The notes beneath the pieces were generated by a model, which had not been told where the DNA came from, searched no databases, and worked only from the letters and a program-made list of their open reading frames with translations. A stretch of DNA of 64,000 bases from Hydrangea macrophylla. Its lineage: Eukaryota; Streptophyta; Magnoliopsida; Cornales; Hydrangeaceae. Shown here in pieces: positions 20,771-33,120 of this stretch; positions within the stretch are counted from its first letter, which is position 1; every line of letters starts with the position of its first letter. A program made the translations under genes and the position numbers. Location of the stretch: contig CM066984.1 of assembly GCA_033977485.1 (NCBI GenBank), positions 107,975,691-108,039,690 of the forward strand, written 5' to 3'.

Positions 20771-23700
20771 TGTAGACACCTCATTTTGTCGGCTATCAGA
20801 TTTAGGAGACCCATAGCTTGGTGGTTCACAATGATCGAAAAAGACTCAAAAGGACTCCTGGAAGTTAATTCTATTTCTCAAAATGCTCAGAATGACCAAA
20901 ATACCCCTGAAAGCCTGAAAACTCCCAGATTTGGACCAAAAGTTCTGGAAACATGCTATGTCGTAAAAAAAAGTAGGAAAATGAGTTTTTAAGCAAAATC
21001 AGATGAAATCGTCAGCTCCCAGAGACCCCCGGAAGTCTCGGAAGTTCCCGGAAAGTCTCCGTTGACCGGTTTGACCAAGGTTTGACCAAGTTTGACCGAA
21101 AATGTCCAAATTTTCCGGGATCATTCTAGATCATGTGGAAAGTATTAAAATGAGTTTTAAAAAAAAATCGAGCGAAAATATCAGCTCTTGGGAGCTCCCA
21201 GAGGTTTCCAGAACTTCCCGGGAATCCCAAGTTTGACCAGTTTGACCAAAATTTGACTTTAAAACCGGAGCGCCATAACAATTTTTAAATATTTTTCATG
21301 GATACTAGAGGTCAATAGCTTTCCAACGGTATATCGCACATAATTTTTGGATTTAAAACGAAGTTTATTGTGAATTTCCGAAGGCGAAAAAGACGATCAA
21401 ATCGGCTTTTATCGCAAATACCGCAAAACTTTTCAAAGTGACCTATCCCCAAATTATTTTTTTATGTAAAATAGACTATATTACCTTTCCAACGGTATAT
21501 CACAACCTCAATTTGGAGTTCGTATGCATTTTCTGTGAATTTCGGACGAAATAGGGCCTTTTCGCGAATATCGGAACCTCTGGGGCCTAAATACAATTAT
21601 CTGGAAGAAGGAGGAACAGTGCCGCCGTGGCACTGGCCCACTGCCGCCGCGGCACAGGCCTAGTGCTGCTGCGGCACTCTCCTCCAGAACAGTATATTTT
21701 TGTAATTTCTTTTGGGGGTCCAATTTGATTAATTATAAACCAAAACGATGTAATTTTATGTTTTCAGTTGTTTTGGACCAATGTGAGTACTTCTAAAACC
21801 CCAAAACCACCCCAAATAAGCCTATATAAACCCCCCATTGTTCTTCATTTTTGGGGGGCCAAGTGCAAAGTCCATAGAAGTTGTAGAGAGAAAGAGAGAT
21901 GGAGATAGATTTAGAAGTGAGAATGGAGCTTCCTCCTACTATTTTTCTATAGAAAGTGAGTTCCGATCTTATTTTCCTCCACCATTCTTCTATACATTTC
22001 ATCATCAATACACCCAATCACTATTTCTCTAAGCATTTTTGAGTTAGGAAGCTACTTCCATGTCCAAATGTCTAAATCTATGAGTGAAACACCAAGCTAC
22101 AAGTCCAATATCACATTGATTATCATCTATTGATTTGTTCATTTGCTTGCTTATATACAATGTTCATCTCTTCTTACCTCATTTCTTTTTTATTTTCTTT
22201 ATTTACTTACTAGTTCATCATCATCTAGATGATGACATGAAGTTTAAGGTGAGTGAATCCTTATGGATAGTAGCTCTTGACCTCAAAAACATGTTTGATA
22301 GATGATGATTATAACTTCAAGGTATCCTTGAGGTTATGTTAAAATAAAAATGAATCTCTCTAATAATATTGGGTTCTTGATGATGAGTTTGATGTTGATA
22401 TTCCAAGAGATTATAATCTCTATTTGATGTTGAAAATATACTTTTAAAACCTCTATTTCAAAACCCCTCTCAATCCCTCTCATTTTGATTTCAAGAAAGA
22501 AAACTCAAGTTTTTCCCAAAATCTTCAAAGTAGTGAGTCAAAACAGTGAGTGATCTGAGTTCAAAGATTTCTCTAGAACTCAATACTCAATGTATGGATG
22601 CAAGACCACTTGGAAAATCTTCCTAACTCATTAGGTAACATCCATGATTTTTGGTTTGACTTGGAAATACTTGAAAATGGTCCATTTGGACCCAAACATT
22701 CTCTCCAGATATTCTGTTTTTGCTGTCACAGCAGCTTGGTCTACTTTCAACTTGTTTTACAGAAAATGTTTACAAAATGAGTGGTCCTAACTTATTTTTC
22801 CCTTGAACATCAATGTCTTAGGGAACTCTCTGTATAAAATGGGTCTCTAGATCATTTGTTTTCATTTTCTAAGAGTTTCTGACATTTTAGTCGACAGTAC
22901 GAACTCTGTTTCTGGGTAACCTCCATTGTTCATATGATTTCTTTCAATCTGTAATAGTTATTGAATATTGGCTTTTTGGATTGTGTTCTAGACACAATAA
23001 GGAAGATCTCCATAAAACATCATGCATTGAAAACATTCCTAACCCCTATTTTCAATTTTCAAAAGATCATGTTACTGTTCTATCCACTATTCACAGCAAG
23101 CACATTTTAACTTTCATTCTTTGATTTGATGCTTACATGCACTCCAAATTAGTTCATGTCTTAGGAAGTAGTTCATAATACATTTGTACATATCCCATGA
23201 TGATTTCATTCATTCATTCATACACACTCTAGACTTCTAAGTCATTCTAGGAATCCATGAACACAAAGCACACTACAACCTTTACACATTCTAGATACAT
23301 ACATTACATCCATGCAAAGATTTGGGGCTTTTGTGACTCCTAATCTAAGAAGATTATAAGGAATGATCATGATCACACGTTCGTGTTTCCCCTCGATCTA
23401 ATCCTCCTTTCTCATCCGTCTCGGGGATTAAGAGATCTTCTTTTCTCAAAGGATAACATGCAGCATACTAGCTTTCTAAGCATATTTTGATTTCTTTGTT
23501 TATTTGTTTCAATAACAATTCATGTCCCCCTTTAGATTAGGAAGTCTTGATTATTTGATACATGATTAGACAATTTTTCCTAGGTTTGTTTTGTGTGATC
23601 TTTCACTTTACATTGTGTGATACTTGGCTTAGATCTTATGAATGATATCTTATCTTTAGATCTTCTATTTCAAATTTTCTTATGTGATGTAATATACTAT

Positions 23701-24023
23701 CATAGTATTAATTTTCGAACCATACATAGAGTAAGATGATTATTTGGATGCTAATTGAGGCCCGTCGAAAGACGGGGCGAGTTGAGGGTGTTTTAGTCGC
23801 GACAAAGGCTTCTTCCTCTCTCGTACCAAAACCCCGAGCCAAGTTCTTTGGTTATGAAGGGCCGGTGCCCTTTATCCGTTTGGGTGAGTCAAAATTAGGT
23901 TTCTTGGTTCCTTAAAGACCAAGTGGCGACTCTGTATCTGTTTTCAACAGACCATTTTCTTTCTTTGATCCAAATCAAATTTCAAACAAAAACAAGCAAG
24001 TAGTGGAATCCCGCGTATCCACA
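20771..24023 (+). repeat. Element E 5' LTR
   Basis: 3,253 bp, TGTAGACACC...GTATCCACA. A TATATAAA box lies at 21,823-21,830. About 150-200 bp upstream (21,619-21,677) are three GC-rich near-palindromes of the form GTGCCGCNGCGGCAC. Confidence 0.93.
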
Positions 24024-24026
24024 ATC

Positions 24027-24044
24027 TGGTGACTCTGCTGGGGA
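24027..24044 (+). other. Element E primer binding site
   Basis: TGGTGACTCTGCTGGGGA starts three bases after the LTR. It is the primer-site type seen in plant Tat/Ogre elements, which are generally assigned to tRNA-Arg. Confidence 0.8.
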
Positions 24045-26034
24045 TTTTTTTTATTTTAAAACAAAATAATACAGAGGTTTGACCCATAAGAAGCATCCTT
24101 AAAATCATCTTTTTACTGTGTCTGGTTCACCGCATTGCACTTTGCATTTTCCCCCTTCAACTGTGTCTGAAACGCGGCGCTGACATTGTTCAGGTCTTGC
24201 TATGCCAGGGCACAAGTCACCGTTGATACTGTACCTTCCAAGGTATATCAAAAAGAGTAAACACTTTTGTACTGTCTCTCTGACGGTATATTGGAACTCT
24301 CGTCAACGGACTCTCTTTGACTAAACCCAGCCTTTGCATATAGATTCCTGTAGAACCTTTCATAGGGCTGTTGATTTATCTTTTCAGATAGGACAATATG
24401 ATATAATTGCTGTATGCTCTGGTGGGATTACTTGGGCGGTGTAGACGCTTATGTGGCATAGAGCATAACCTCTTTCTCATGATTCCCAAGGCAATCACTC
24501 ACATGTGATCACATTGAGTTAACCTGCCTAGGCACCATGATAAGGATGTCTACTCCGTGCCCACAAAGACATGCACCGCAAACCTTGTTTGTTGGTCCAA
24601 AGACATATGAGTATGAAAACCTACTAGACAGTATGATCACCATCATCACCTGCTCCTGTCATACATCCCAATTTCCCTTGGAAACTTCATCCAATTTACC
24701 CAGATCTCCCAGAAATTCTAGTTTCTCCCAGAAGTCCCTGTTTCTCCAGATTACCCAGAAATCTCAGTTTCTCCGAGGAACTCCGATATACCTATTTCTA
24801 CTGAAAATTCTGTCTAACTCACCCATATATGCCAGTTTCGCTCATAAACTCTGTCCGATTTAACCAGATATTCCTATTTCCCAGAAACTCTGCCAAAATC
24901 CACCAGATTTCCTAAAAATCCCTATTTCTCCCCAGATTACCCAGAAATCTCAATTTCTCCCAGAAACTCCGATATACTTATGTCCCCCCCCCCCCCAGAT
25001 ATTCTTGCTTCCCCCTGAATACCCAGAAACCTCAATTTTTCTTAGAAACTCCGATATATTTGTTTCTCCCAGAAACTCTGTCCGACTTACCCAGTTATAC
25101 ATGTTCTCCCATAAGCTCTGTCCAAATCTTTCAAATTACCCAGAAATCTCAATTTCTCCCAGAAACTCCGGTATACTTGTTTCTCCCAGAAATTCTGTCC
25201 AACTTACCCATATATGCCAATTTCGCTCGTAAACTCTGTCCGATTTAACCAGATATTCCTATTTCCCAAAAACTCTGCCAAAATCCACCATATTTTCCAA
25301 AAATCCCTTTTCTCCTAGAACCTAAACAAGATCTCCCAGATTTCCCCGAAAATACTTGTCCGAATCACCCAGATATTCCCGCTTCTCCCAGAAGTCCTAT
25401 TCAAACTCCCCAGGTATCTTTGTTACACCCAAAATCCCATAAAATCCATGTTTCTCCTAAAACTCTACCCAAGCTTCCCATAAATCCAAATTTCCCAGAA
25501 ATACCCAAGGTACTTGTTTCTCCTAGAAATTCTGCCCAAATCACCCAGAAACGCCCAGATATACTATCCATATTTCTCAAAAATACCCAAAATACCAGTT
25601 TCTCCTAGAAGCTCAGTCCAAATCAACCAAAAATCTGTATTTTTCCCAGAAACTCTGTCCAAAATTCTCGAAATATCCCAGAAATCCCTGTTGTCCCTTG
25701 GTGATCATACTGGAAAGTAAGGTTAGCATACTCTGTATGGTTAGGATCTTACTTACTTAACTGCTATATGTTAGAAGTAGGGGCATCATATAGATTAGGG
25801 CCTGTATCCGCATGCTTGTCTCATGTGCATACACAATTCATGTCAGTTCGCTTGCATGCACGTCTTGTCAGTCTCACATGTGTCAGTCTCTACACATCAA
25901 ATGCATATGTATCATCATCCCCACCCATCTCAATCGTTGTACAAAAGTCGTATACTTACTGTAACCGTCCTCGGTTTGCATCGTTAAATCCTTCAATACT
26001 CTGATCATCTCTTCCTGATAGAAGTCCATAAGAA
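24045..26034 (+). other. Element E 5' internal region with degenerate repeats
   Basis: This precedes the gag fragment. From about 24,660 to 25,690 it is made of diverged TTTCTCCCAGAAA / CTGTCCGAYTTACCCAGATAT phrases. A larger direct repeat of about 170 bp (around 24,750-24,920 and 25,135-25,310) recurs at a 385-bp offset. The open frames here are low-complexity Pro/Ser-rich products of the repeat, not recognised proteins. A poly-C tract lies near 24,985-24,996. Confidence 0.6.
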
Positions 26035-26736
26035 GTGTTTTGCGCCTCTGCTAATTTGGACTTTTACTTTTATTTGCAGAAAATCGTAGCCCCGAGTAAG
26101 GACACTGTTGTACCTCCCCAAATTCATTATTGTGATCATGGGCTAGCACAGACCATCATCGATCCACCAATGGCCTACAAAGCTCTGGAAGAGAAAGTGA
26201 ACAAGCTACAAACCACTGTTGAGCAGTTGAGTTTAAGGGTGAGTCGATTTGATAAAATGGCACGGAGCATTAGCAAAGAGATGCTTGAAATGGGGACCAG
26301 AATGGAGGATGCCATCATAGAAGAAAAGTTCAAGAAGGATGAACCCCAACACCAGTCCAAGAGGCCTAAATACCCTCGACACTCCTCGAATGTCAACACC
26401 CTGTGCAGCCAACCCATGGCATACCCTCATCGGCCATACCAATCCTCTAATCAAACCACTAGTTGCCCTTACAAGAAAAACCAACCCCGTACCTTTGCCA
26501 AACTAGATATCTCCCCCTCCATAGCCTTAGGCCGTCTGCTAAAAAAGGGACACCTCCAACTCCTTCAGCCTCGTGCTGATCCCCCACTACCTAACTGTGA
26601 CCTGTCCAAACGATGTGCCTACCACCAAGGCCCAGGCCATGACACCGACCAATGCATACGTCTCCGCCATGATATCCAGGACCTCATCGACCAAAACATC
26701 ATTGAGCCACCACCCATTCAACCCCATGTCACCTAA
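26035..26736 (+). pseudogene. Element E gag fragment, Tat/Ogre type
   Basis: A 233-residue open frame for the C-terminal part of a Tat/Ogre gag, the structural protein of the retrotransposon particle. Residues 49-72 form a short coiled coil (YKALEEKVNKLQTTVEQL). Residues 153-174 contain the typical FAKLDISPSIALGRLLKKG block. Residues 194-207 hold the finger-like motif CAYHQGPGHDTDQC, followed by a DIQDLIDQ helix. The N-terminal half of a usual gag is not recognisable upstream, where repeats begin. No protease/RT follows. The start shown is simply the first ATG in this open frame. I am confident of the family and confident that it is incomplete. Confidence 0.8.
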
Positions 26737-27900
26737 GCCCCTGGCTTACCTATTCGAATGATCATCTCCGTTGAGGCCCATGAATGTTGAACATGTGCCG
26801 GTGAAGTGATGGTGTTTAGGACTCTTGCTAGAAAACCAAATGAAGATGCTCTTTAGAAAAAAAAAAAAAAAGAAATAAAAAGAATAAGTGAGTCACTGTG
26901 ACATTCCATTAGAGACCAGGTCGAGTCTAGTCGAGTATGTTCTATGTTTTGTCTATTTAAAGTTTAGTCGTGTGGTCGACTCCGTCTGTCATCGAGTTGT
27001 TAATGAGTCTGTAATCCTTCTCCACTAATGGAATGAATTCTCATTTTGCCTAATCTGATGTGCCTAGTCATAGATGCATGAATCGCTGAATTGAAGTGTC
27101 ACTTTTCAAATTACCATGGATATTACTGTGCTAAAAAATAATTTTTTTACTCAAACAAAAAAATCCTAAAAGGTCAAAGTCAATTTTGCACTGACACCAA
27201 AGAAGAGTTGAGAATTGAATAGTCTTACTTTAAGAATTTAAATATGCTTTTGCTCAAATCTCGAAACGACATACTTGAGACTAATTTGGGGCTTGCCCAA
27301 CACCCTTTCCACCATTTCTACCATTTCAAAGCCTTGGGCCCAACCCAATTGATAGCCATGCGAACCTGTGCGGACTTGGTCCTTGATGACAGCCAAACAT
27401 TTCAGTGAGTTTTATCTCCACTTTAAAAAAAAAAAGCTCACTAGGTTGAAAACCCGAAAGGGCACCTAGGCAAAAGTTAGAGCTAAAAATGTATTGATTT
27501 CCAAGATCTGACCCTAGCCAGCCAAAATGACTTTACAAATGAGAGAATTGTACGATTCAAGGTACATAAAAAAAGTGCCTAGATCATATTTCAAAGGCTC
27601 GGAACGACCACACATAAATCCCGAGAGCTGACGTGCACATTCTGGAATTTCGAGATTATGATCGGAAGATCTCACATAAATCAACTATGTGAAAAAGGAA
27701 AATTGACTGGCTGGACGAAAGTGAAAAGGAACAATCCTCAAAACAAAAGAAAAAGAAAAAGAAAAAAAAAAGAAAAAGAAAAAAAAAAAGAAAAAAGAAA
27801 AAGAAAAAGAAAAGAAAGGGAGATGGAAACTGAATCCTCTCATTCAAGGCTACCACAAGTGACCTAAGTTTGAATTTCTTTGACAATTGGTTTGATAAAC
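26737..27900 (+). other. Element E internal spacer
   Basis: Non-coding element E sequence. An A-rich/AAAAG microsatellite lies at about 27,744-27,818 and a recurring 'CTCACTAGGTTGAAAA..CGAAAG' phrase at about 27,440, which reappears at 28,308 and in shorter form at 28,390. Confidence 0.5.
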
Positions 27901-27914
27901 CCTCACCCCTTTGT

Positions 27915-28280
27915 CCTTTCAAGCCTTGCCTTGAACTACGCTCGACCTGATTCCTACTCGGGGATACGTAGGCAACCACATCGGTTCGGTCGACACCATC
28001 ATAATCAAACCAATTTCTTTCAAGGCCTTGCTTGAACTACGCTCGACCTGATTCCCACTCGGGGATACGTAGGCAACCACATCGGTTCGGTCGACACCAT
28101 CATAATCAAACCAATTTCTTTCAAGGCCTTGCCTGAAATACGCTCGACCTGATTCCCACTCGGGGATACGTAGGCAACCACATCGATTCGGTCTCTCTAC
28201 CCATAAAAATAGCCCAATTTCTTTTAAGCTTCGGCCCGAACTACGTTGGACCTGATCCCCGTTCGAGGGTACGTAGGCGG
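27915..28280 (+). repeat. 101-bp tandem repeat in element E
   Basis: Three copies spaced exactly 101 bp (CGCTCGACCTG at 27,939, 28,040 and 28,141), plus a diverged fourth near 28,244. Each contains GGGGATACGTAGGCAACC. A related phrase recurs at 36,340-36,400 near the 3' LTR. Confidence 0.9.
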
Positions 28281-28489
28281 ACTTTGAAAAAAGAAAAGAA
28301 GGATGGCTCACTAGGTTGAAAATCCGAAAGTACGCCTAGGCAAAAGTTAGAGCTGAATCCAAGGTAAGCAATAACAAAAGAGAGAAAAAAGGCTCGCTAG
28401 GTCACCTCACTAGTACCTAGGCAAAAGTTATGAGCATTTGAGAGATTAAAGTCACGGTCCTTGCCTCAAGCCAAAAATTACCTTCCACA

Positions 28490-28700
28490 CTAGGGGCAAA
28501 CTTTGGCTACTCACCTCGTTTGCCTAAATTTTACTATCTACCCTTCATACAAGGGGCAACCTTCGGTCACCTACCTCGTTTGCCCAGAACCTCCAATGAA
28601 CCTTCCTCCAAACTACGGGCAAACTTCGGTCATTTACCTCGTTTGCCTACCGATCCTACTTCATGCCCTTCAAACTAGGGGCAAACTTCGTTTGCCACCC
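28490..28700 (+). repeat. About 61-bp tandem repeat in element E
   Basis: Four copies of a unit with GGGGCAAACTTCGG followed by ACCTCGTTTGCC, starting near 28,493, 28,553, 28,617 and 28,678. The last is shortened. Confidence 0.85.
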
Positions 28701-29224
28701 GATTCCTATACACCAATGGTAAGCCTTCAAGTCACAAACATTGTCTTGAACAGATGGAAATGGAGCATCTTTTATTCTATAAGCTAAGGCACTAATTCAA
28801 AGCACATCTTAGGAGAAGCAAAGAAATTGATTAGATCAATAGGGAGGAATTTTCAAAAATAAGATTCACCATCAAAGTGATGCCACGTTAAGGTGAGAAG
28901 TAAACACAAAAGAGAAATGGTACATCATTTATGACAAGAGTACATTAAGTTTTGGTAAGTCGAGCTTGTTTCATTTCAGAGTCGAATGTGTCATCCTCAT
29001 GTGTCGATGTCTGTTAGTCGTCAAGTCTGTCGTAGTCTCAAATAAGTAAGTTGACAGTGACTAATAATGAATTTTCCAAATAAAGTTATAAATTTTTTTA
29101 AGAGTGTTCCAAGGACAATGCAAGCAGGAGTACCAAACACTATTACTGCACTAATCAAGGCGTCAGCATGAGAAGCGTCCAAACTTGGGGAAAATTTCAT
29201 CCCTTTCCAAACCGTCGAAAGTTA
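28701..29224 (+). other. Element E internal spacer between tandem arrays
   Basis: No coding or repeat structure recognised. Confidence 0.5.
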
Positions 29225-30180
29225 ACCATCTTCATCCATGCAACATAAGTCCACGAATGGCTATTGACGATCTTCCTTCATCCTAGCAACATAAGTCCAT
29301 GAGTGGTTGTTGACCATCTCATCTTCGTTCATACAACATAAGTCCATGAGTGGCTGTTGATGATCTTCTTTCATCCTAGCAACATAAGTCCATAAATGGC
29401 TGTTGCTCATCTTCGTTCATGCAACATAAGTCCATAAGTGGCTGTTGATCTCTCATCTTCATTCATGCAACATAAGTCCATGAGTGGCTGTTGATGATCT
29501 TCCTTTCTCCTAGCAACATAAGTCCATGAGTGGCTGTTGATCTCTCATCTTCGTTCATGCAACATAAGTCCATGAGTGGCTGTTGATGATCTCTTTCATC
29601 CTAAGCAACATAAGTCCATGAGTGGCTGTTGATCTTTCATCTTTCTTCATGCAACATAAGTCCATGAGTGACTGTTGATGATCTGCCTTCGTCCATGCAA
29701 CATAAGTCCATGTGTGGCTGTTGATCTTCCTTCCTCCTAGCAACATAAGTCCATGTGTGGCTGTTGATCTTCCTTCTTCCTAGCAACATAAGTCCATGAG
29801 TGGCTGTTGGTCATCCTCCTTCATCCATGCAACATAAGTCCACGAATGGCTGTTGACGATCTTCCTTCATCCTAGCAACATAAGTCCATGAGTGGCTGTT
29901 GACCATCTCATCTTCGTTCATGCAACATAAGTCCATGAGTGGCTGTTGATGATCTTCCTTTCTCCTAGCAACATAAGTCCACAAGTGGCTGTTGATCTTT
30001 CATCTTTCTTCATGCAACATAAGTCCATGAGTGGCTGTTGATGATCTTCTTTCATCCTAGCAACATAAGTCCATGAGTGGCTGTTGACCATCTTTCTTCG
30101 TTCATGCAACATAAGTCCATGAGTGACTGTTGATGATCTTCTTTTATCCTAGCAACATAAGTCCATAAGTTGCTATTGAT
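29225..30180 (+). repeat. 46-bp minisatellite, about 21 copies
   Basis: CAACATAAGTCC recurs 21 times from 29,241 to 30,153, with a mean spacing of 45.6 bp, in the context 'AACATAAGTCCATGAGTGG' plus CTGTTGATGATC. Units mostly alternate between a CATGCAAC and a CTAGCAAC start, giving a dimer of about 92 bp. The block starting at 29,830 nearly repeats the block starting at 29,241, so there is also a higher-order period of about 589 bp (13 units). Confidence 0.95.
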
Positions 30181-30488
30181 TATCACTCTCCATCAGTGTC
30201 AACCAACCCGAAATCATGTCACAAATGTTCTTCATCCGCTGCTGAATTACTCTATTCGCAGTGCAACCATTCTTTCCCCAGACGAATCTTCTCATCAAAG
30301 TCGTTCCCAGCAGAGCTAGTTCAACTTCAGAAAAAGTGTCCTGAACGAATATGGTGTGTCTCAGTCAAGACCACAGAAGGAACCACTTTCATCCCTAGCA
30401 AAGTCGCTTCACCCCCCAACAGATTCAATTTAATCCCCAGCAGGCATATCAATTCGTCAGTTCTTCTAATCAAGGTTAGTCCAACCAT

Positions 30489-30985
30489 CAGTTCAATCCT
30501 GACAGTCACAGTAGTTCACTGTCGACTCGTCATCTCGATTCGTACATCGGCAGTTCAATCCTGACAGTCACAGTAGTTCACTATCGACTTGTCATCTCGA
30601 TTCATACATCGGCAGTTTAATCCTGACAGTCACAATAGTTCACTATCGACTCGTCATCTCGATTCGTACATCGGCAGTTCAATCCATGACAGTCACAGTA
30701 GTTCATCTCGATTCGTACATCGGGAGTTTAATCCTGACAGTCACAGTAGTTCACTGCCGACTCGTCATCTCGATTCGTACATCGGCAGTTCAATCCATGA
30801 CAGTCACAGTAGTTCACTGTCGACTCGTCATCTTGATTCGTACATCGGCAGTTCAATCCTGACAGTCACAGTAGTTCACTGTCGACTCGTCATCTTGATT
30901 CGTACATCGGCAGTTCAATCCTGACAGTCACAGTAGTTCACTGTCGACTCGTTATCTCGATTCGTACATCGGCAATTCAATCTAG
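30489..30985 (+). repeat. 62-bp minisatellite, about 8 copies
   Basis: Units start CAGTTCAATCCTGACAGTC and end ATTCGTACATCGG, at 30,489, 30,551, 30,613, 30,675, 30,724, 30,786, 30,849, 30,911 and 30,973 (partial). One unit is shortened to 49 bp. Ser/His-rich open frames through it are by-products. Confidence 0.95.
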
Positions 30986-30999
30986 TCTTTTATCATTTC

Positions 31000-33100
31000 A
31001 TTTCTCGTCCACAAAGTTTTAACCGTTGCTAAGTATTAGAAACCTCATGATCATACTTCATCGGAATATAACCTAATCATTAACACAAACTTTTACCTCG
31101 AATAAAATTCCCTTGGTATCATTAAAATAGCTGATGTGTAATTCCATCTCAAGTTCATTTTAATACATCCCAGATATTCAGTTTATAGCATCAATAGTCA
31201 CGAAGGGTATTCGGGTTGCCTTAAATATCATTTCCATCATTGTCTACTCTAACCTTCTATCAAAATCCTCGTAATCTCTCTTACCTTAATCTTTCATTAA
31301 TCATTCTCGGATCTTGATCAAAAGTACCGACGTATGAGAGACTAGTAAATAATTTGTTTATTCGTGATTTATCATCTATTCTCAATTGTAGCTTCATCCA
31401 ATCCCAATTCTCAAATCTCAATCTAGTTGTCCCATTTGTCTTTTTATAGTAATGCCAACAATCTTTTCAATTCACCACCCAAAGCATTTATTATAGTTCT
31501 AACCTTTTATAGTTCACCTCTACCAAGCAAATTATTCAATAAGTCTCCTCATAATGCATTCAAGATTTCATTCTCTATCAAAATATTTTCAAATTCAATT
31601 TAATGTCTACTCATACTCGGATAGATACAAACTTCTAGCATTCCTTCCTCACTATACAATAAACTTTCATGATGGCACAATACAAAATAATCACGTTATA
31701 TCAATTTCTCAGAAAATAGAAGCTTGTTTAGTTCAATACTTACCTCTTACACATTATATTATGTTTACTTGATTGGCAATCATGTTATACCCAGTGCTTC
31801 CTCAAACATTGAGTAATTATCAACACATGCCCACGGCTGACAATATTATATTACCCTTATACTATATTTTCTTTATGCACATGAATCACTATAGAAGCTT
31901 CTAACAATTTCTCCTCAGTTAGCTGACAAATTCTAACGGTTTTCACGATAGCGAATTCCAACATCATATGGTTTATCTTAAAAATCAAACTCCATTTGAC
32001 TTGGTGTCTAATCATTTAACAATTCACTCTACAATTCTGCATTTGCAACACATTCACACCCAGCTGTGACCCATTCACACCCAGCTGTGCATCCAAAGAA
32101 CAACACTATAATCGATGCTAAAGGCCTTGTTTTACCTTCACATCATTTACCCCTGGTGTACCAAAACCAATCACATATATCCCTGAGTAAAATATCACTA
32201 ACGAAGCCAACCGTCCCAGATCCTGGACAGTACACTTGATCATTCAATGATTATTACGATACAACCAATACATAGTTCTCCCGGAATCAGAAATACTTGC
32301 ATTGATTATAGACAAATAAATAAATAACCTTACACATTACCTGATATTCGTGGTGTCTCAAGCATAAGTTAAGAGCTTCTATCTGCTTGTGGTTCACTCC
32401 CCGGTGGCGGTTGAACAGTTCCTAAGGTAGTCTTAGATGTCGAAAAGCTTGGACCCTTTTGTGATGCATTTAAACAATCCTATACCCAGTAGTTCCATTG
32501 ACCACATTCATAATAATTACCCCTACACCATGTACCCTTATTTGGACAAGACTTCACAAGGATCCCAAGTTGTCTACAAGCATAACAACTCAAGTAGCAT
32601 ACCCCAATGTCGCTTCTTACACATCATACAACGTGGATTCTTTACTTTTTAAGACATTACTTACCGATGAACTCCCCACACTTGTTGGTTTAAGCTTATC
32701 TCAACTTTCACTTTGACTTTTTCCCAATCTCTTACCTTCATGTCATTATCGAGACTCTTTTAGAAACTCTTCCATGACTGGTGGTTCTATTCTTACCTCT
32801 AAATTCGGAGTTTCTTACGCTCTTTCCATAACTCTTACTATTATTTCCACAACTCTTTTGCCAGTTCCACTCTTAATTGTGATATCTGTCTTTTCTCGAA
32901 TTCCATTATTAAAAGACAATTAAGCCTGACATCCTCATAATCATTTACGTGCATGTTAATATAAATAACATGCTATGCATGCTAAACAACTTTTAAGCAT
33001 GCTAAATAAACGTGAATGCATGATCGTCATAGCTTCGTATTCTTTTATGTTTTTTTTTTTTACACGTCGTATTCGTCACTTGTCCCCAAGGCTCTAACCT
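31000..33100 (-). pseudogene. Element F internal relic with gag zinc-knuckle region
   Basis: Read on the minus strand, about 32,650-32,430 gives PRCMMCKKRHWG, then after frameshifts SCPNKGTWC and NASQKGP, the pattern of a Ty3/gypsy gag nucleocapsid with CCHC knuckles. All frames have frequent stops. The remaining 1.4 kb towards 31,000 shows no recognisable protease or RT. It is beyond expression. Confidence 0.55.
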
Positions 33101-33103
33101 ATT

Positions 33104-33115
33104 GCTCTGATACCA
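33104..33115 (-). other. Element F primer binding site
   Basis: The minus strand reads TGGTATCAGAGC, a perfect complement to plant initiator tRNA-Met, a few bases inside the LTR edge at 33,121. Confidence 0.88.
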
Positions 33116-33120
33116 AAAAT

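Noticed and set aside
24537..25720. Pro/Ser-rich open frames as secreted or structural proteins
   Set aside because: They overlap in several frames and follow the degenerate TTTCTCCCAGAAA repeat of element E; no family motif.
27656..27979. Phe-rich open frame on the minus strand as a membrane protein
   Set aside because: It translates an A/G microsatellite on the opposite strand.
29225..30180. Regularly spaced repeats resembling a CRISPR array
   Set aside because: The whole unit, including the 'spacer', is repeated; it is a tandem minisatellite within a plant retrotransposon and no cas-like genes exist.
30589..30924. Ser/His-rich open frame as a gene
   Set aside because: It is read-through of the 62-bp tandem repeat.
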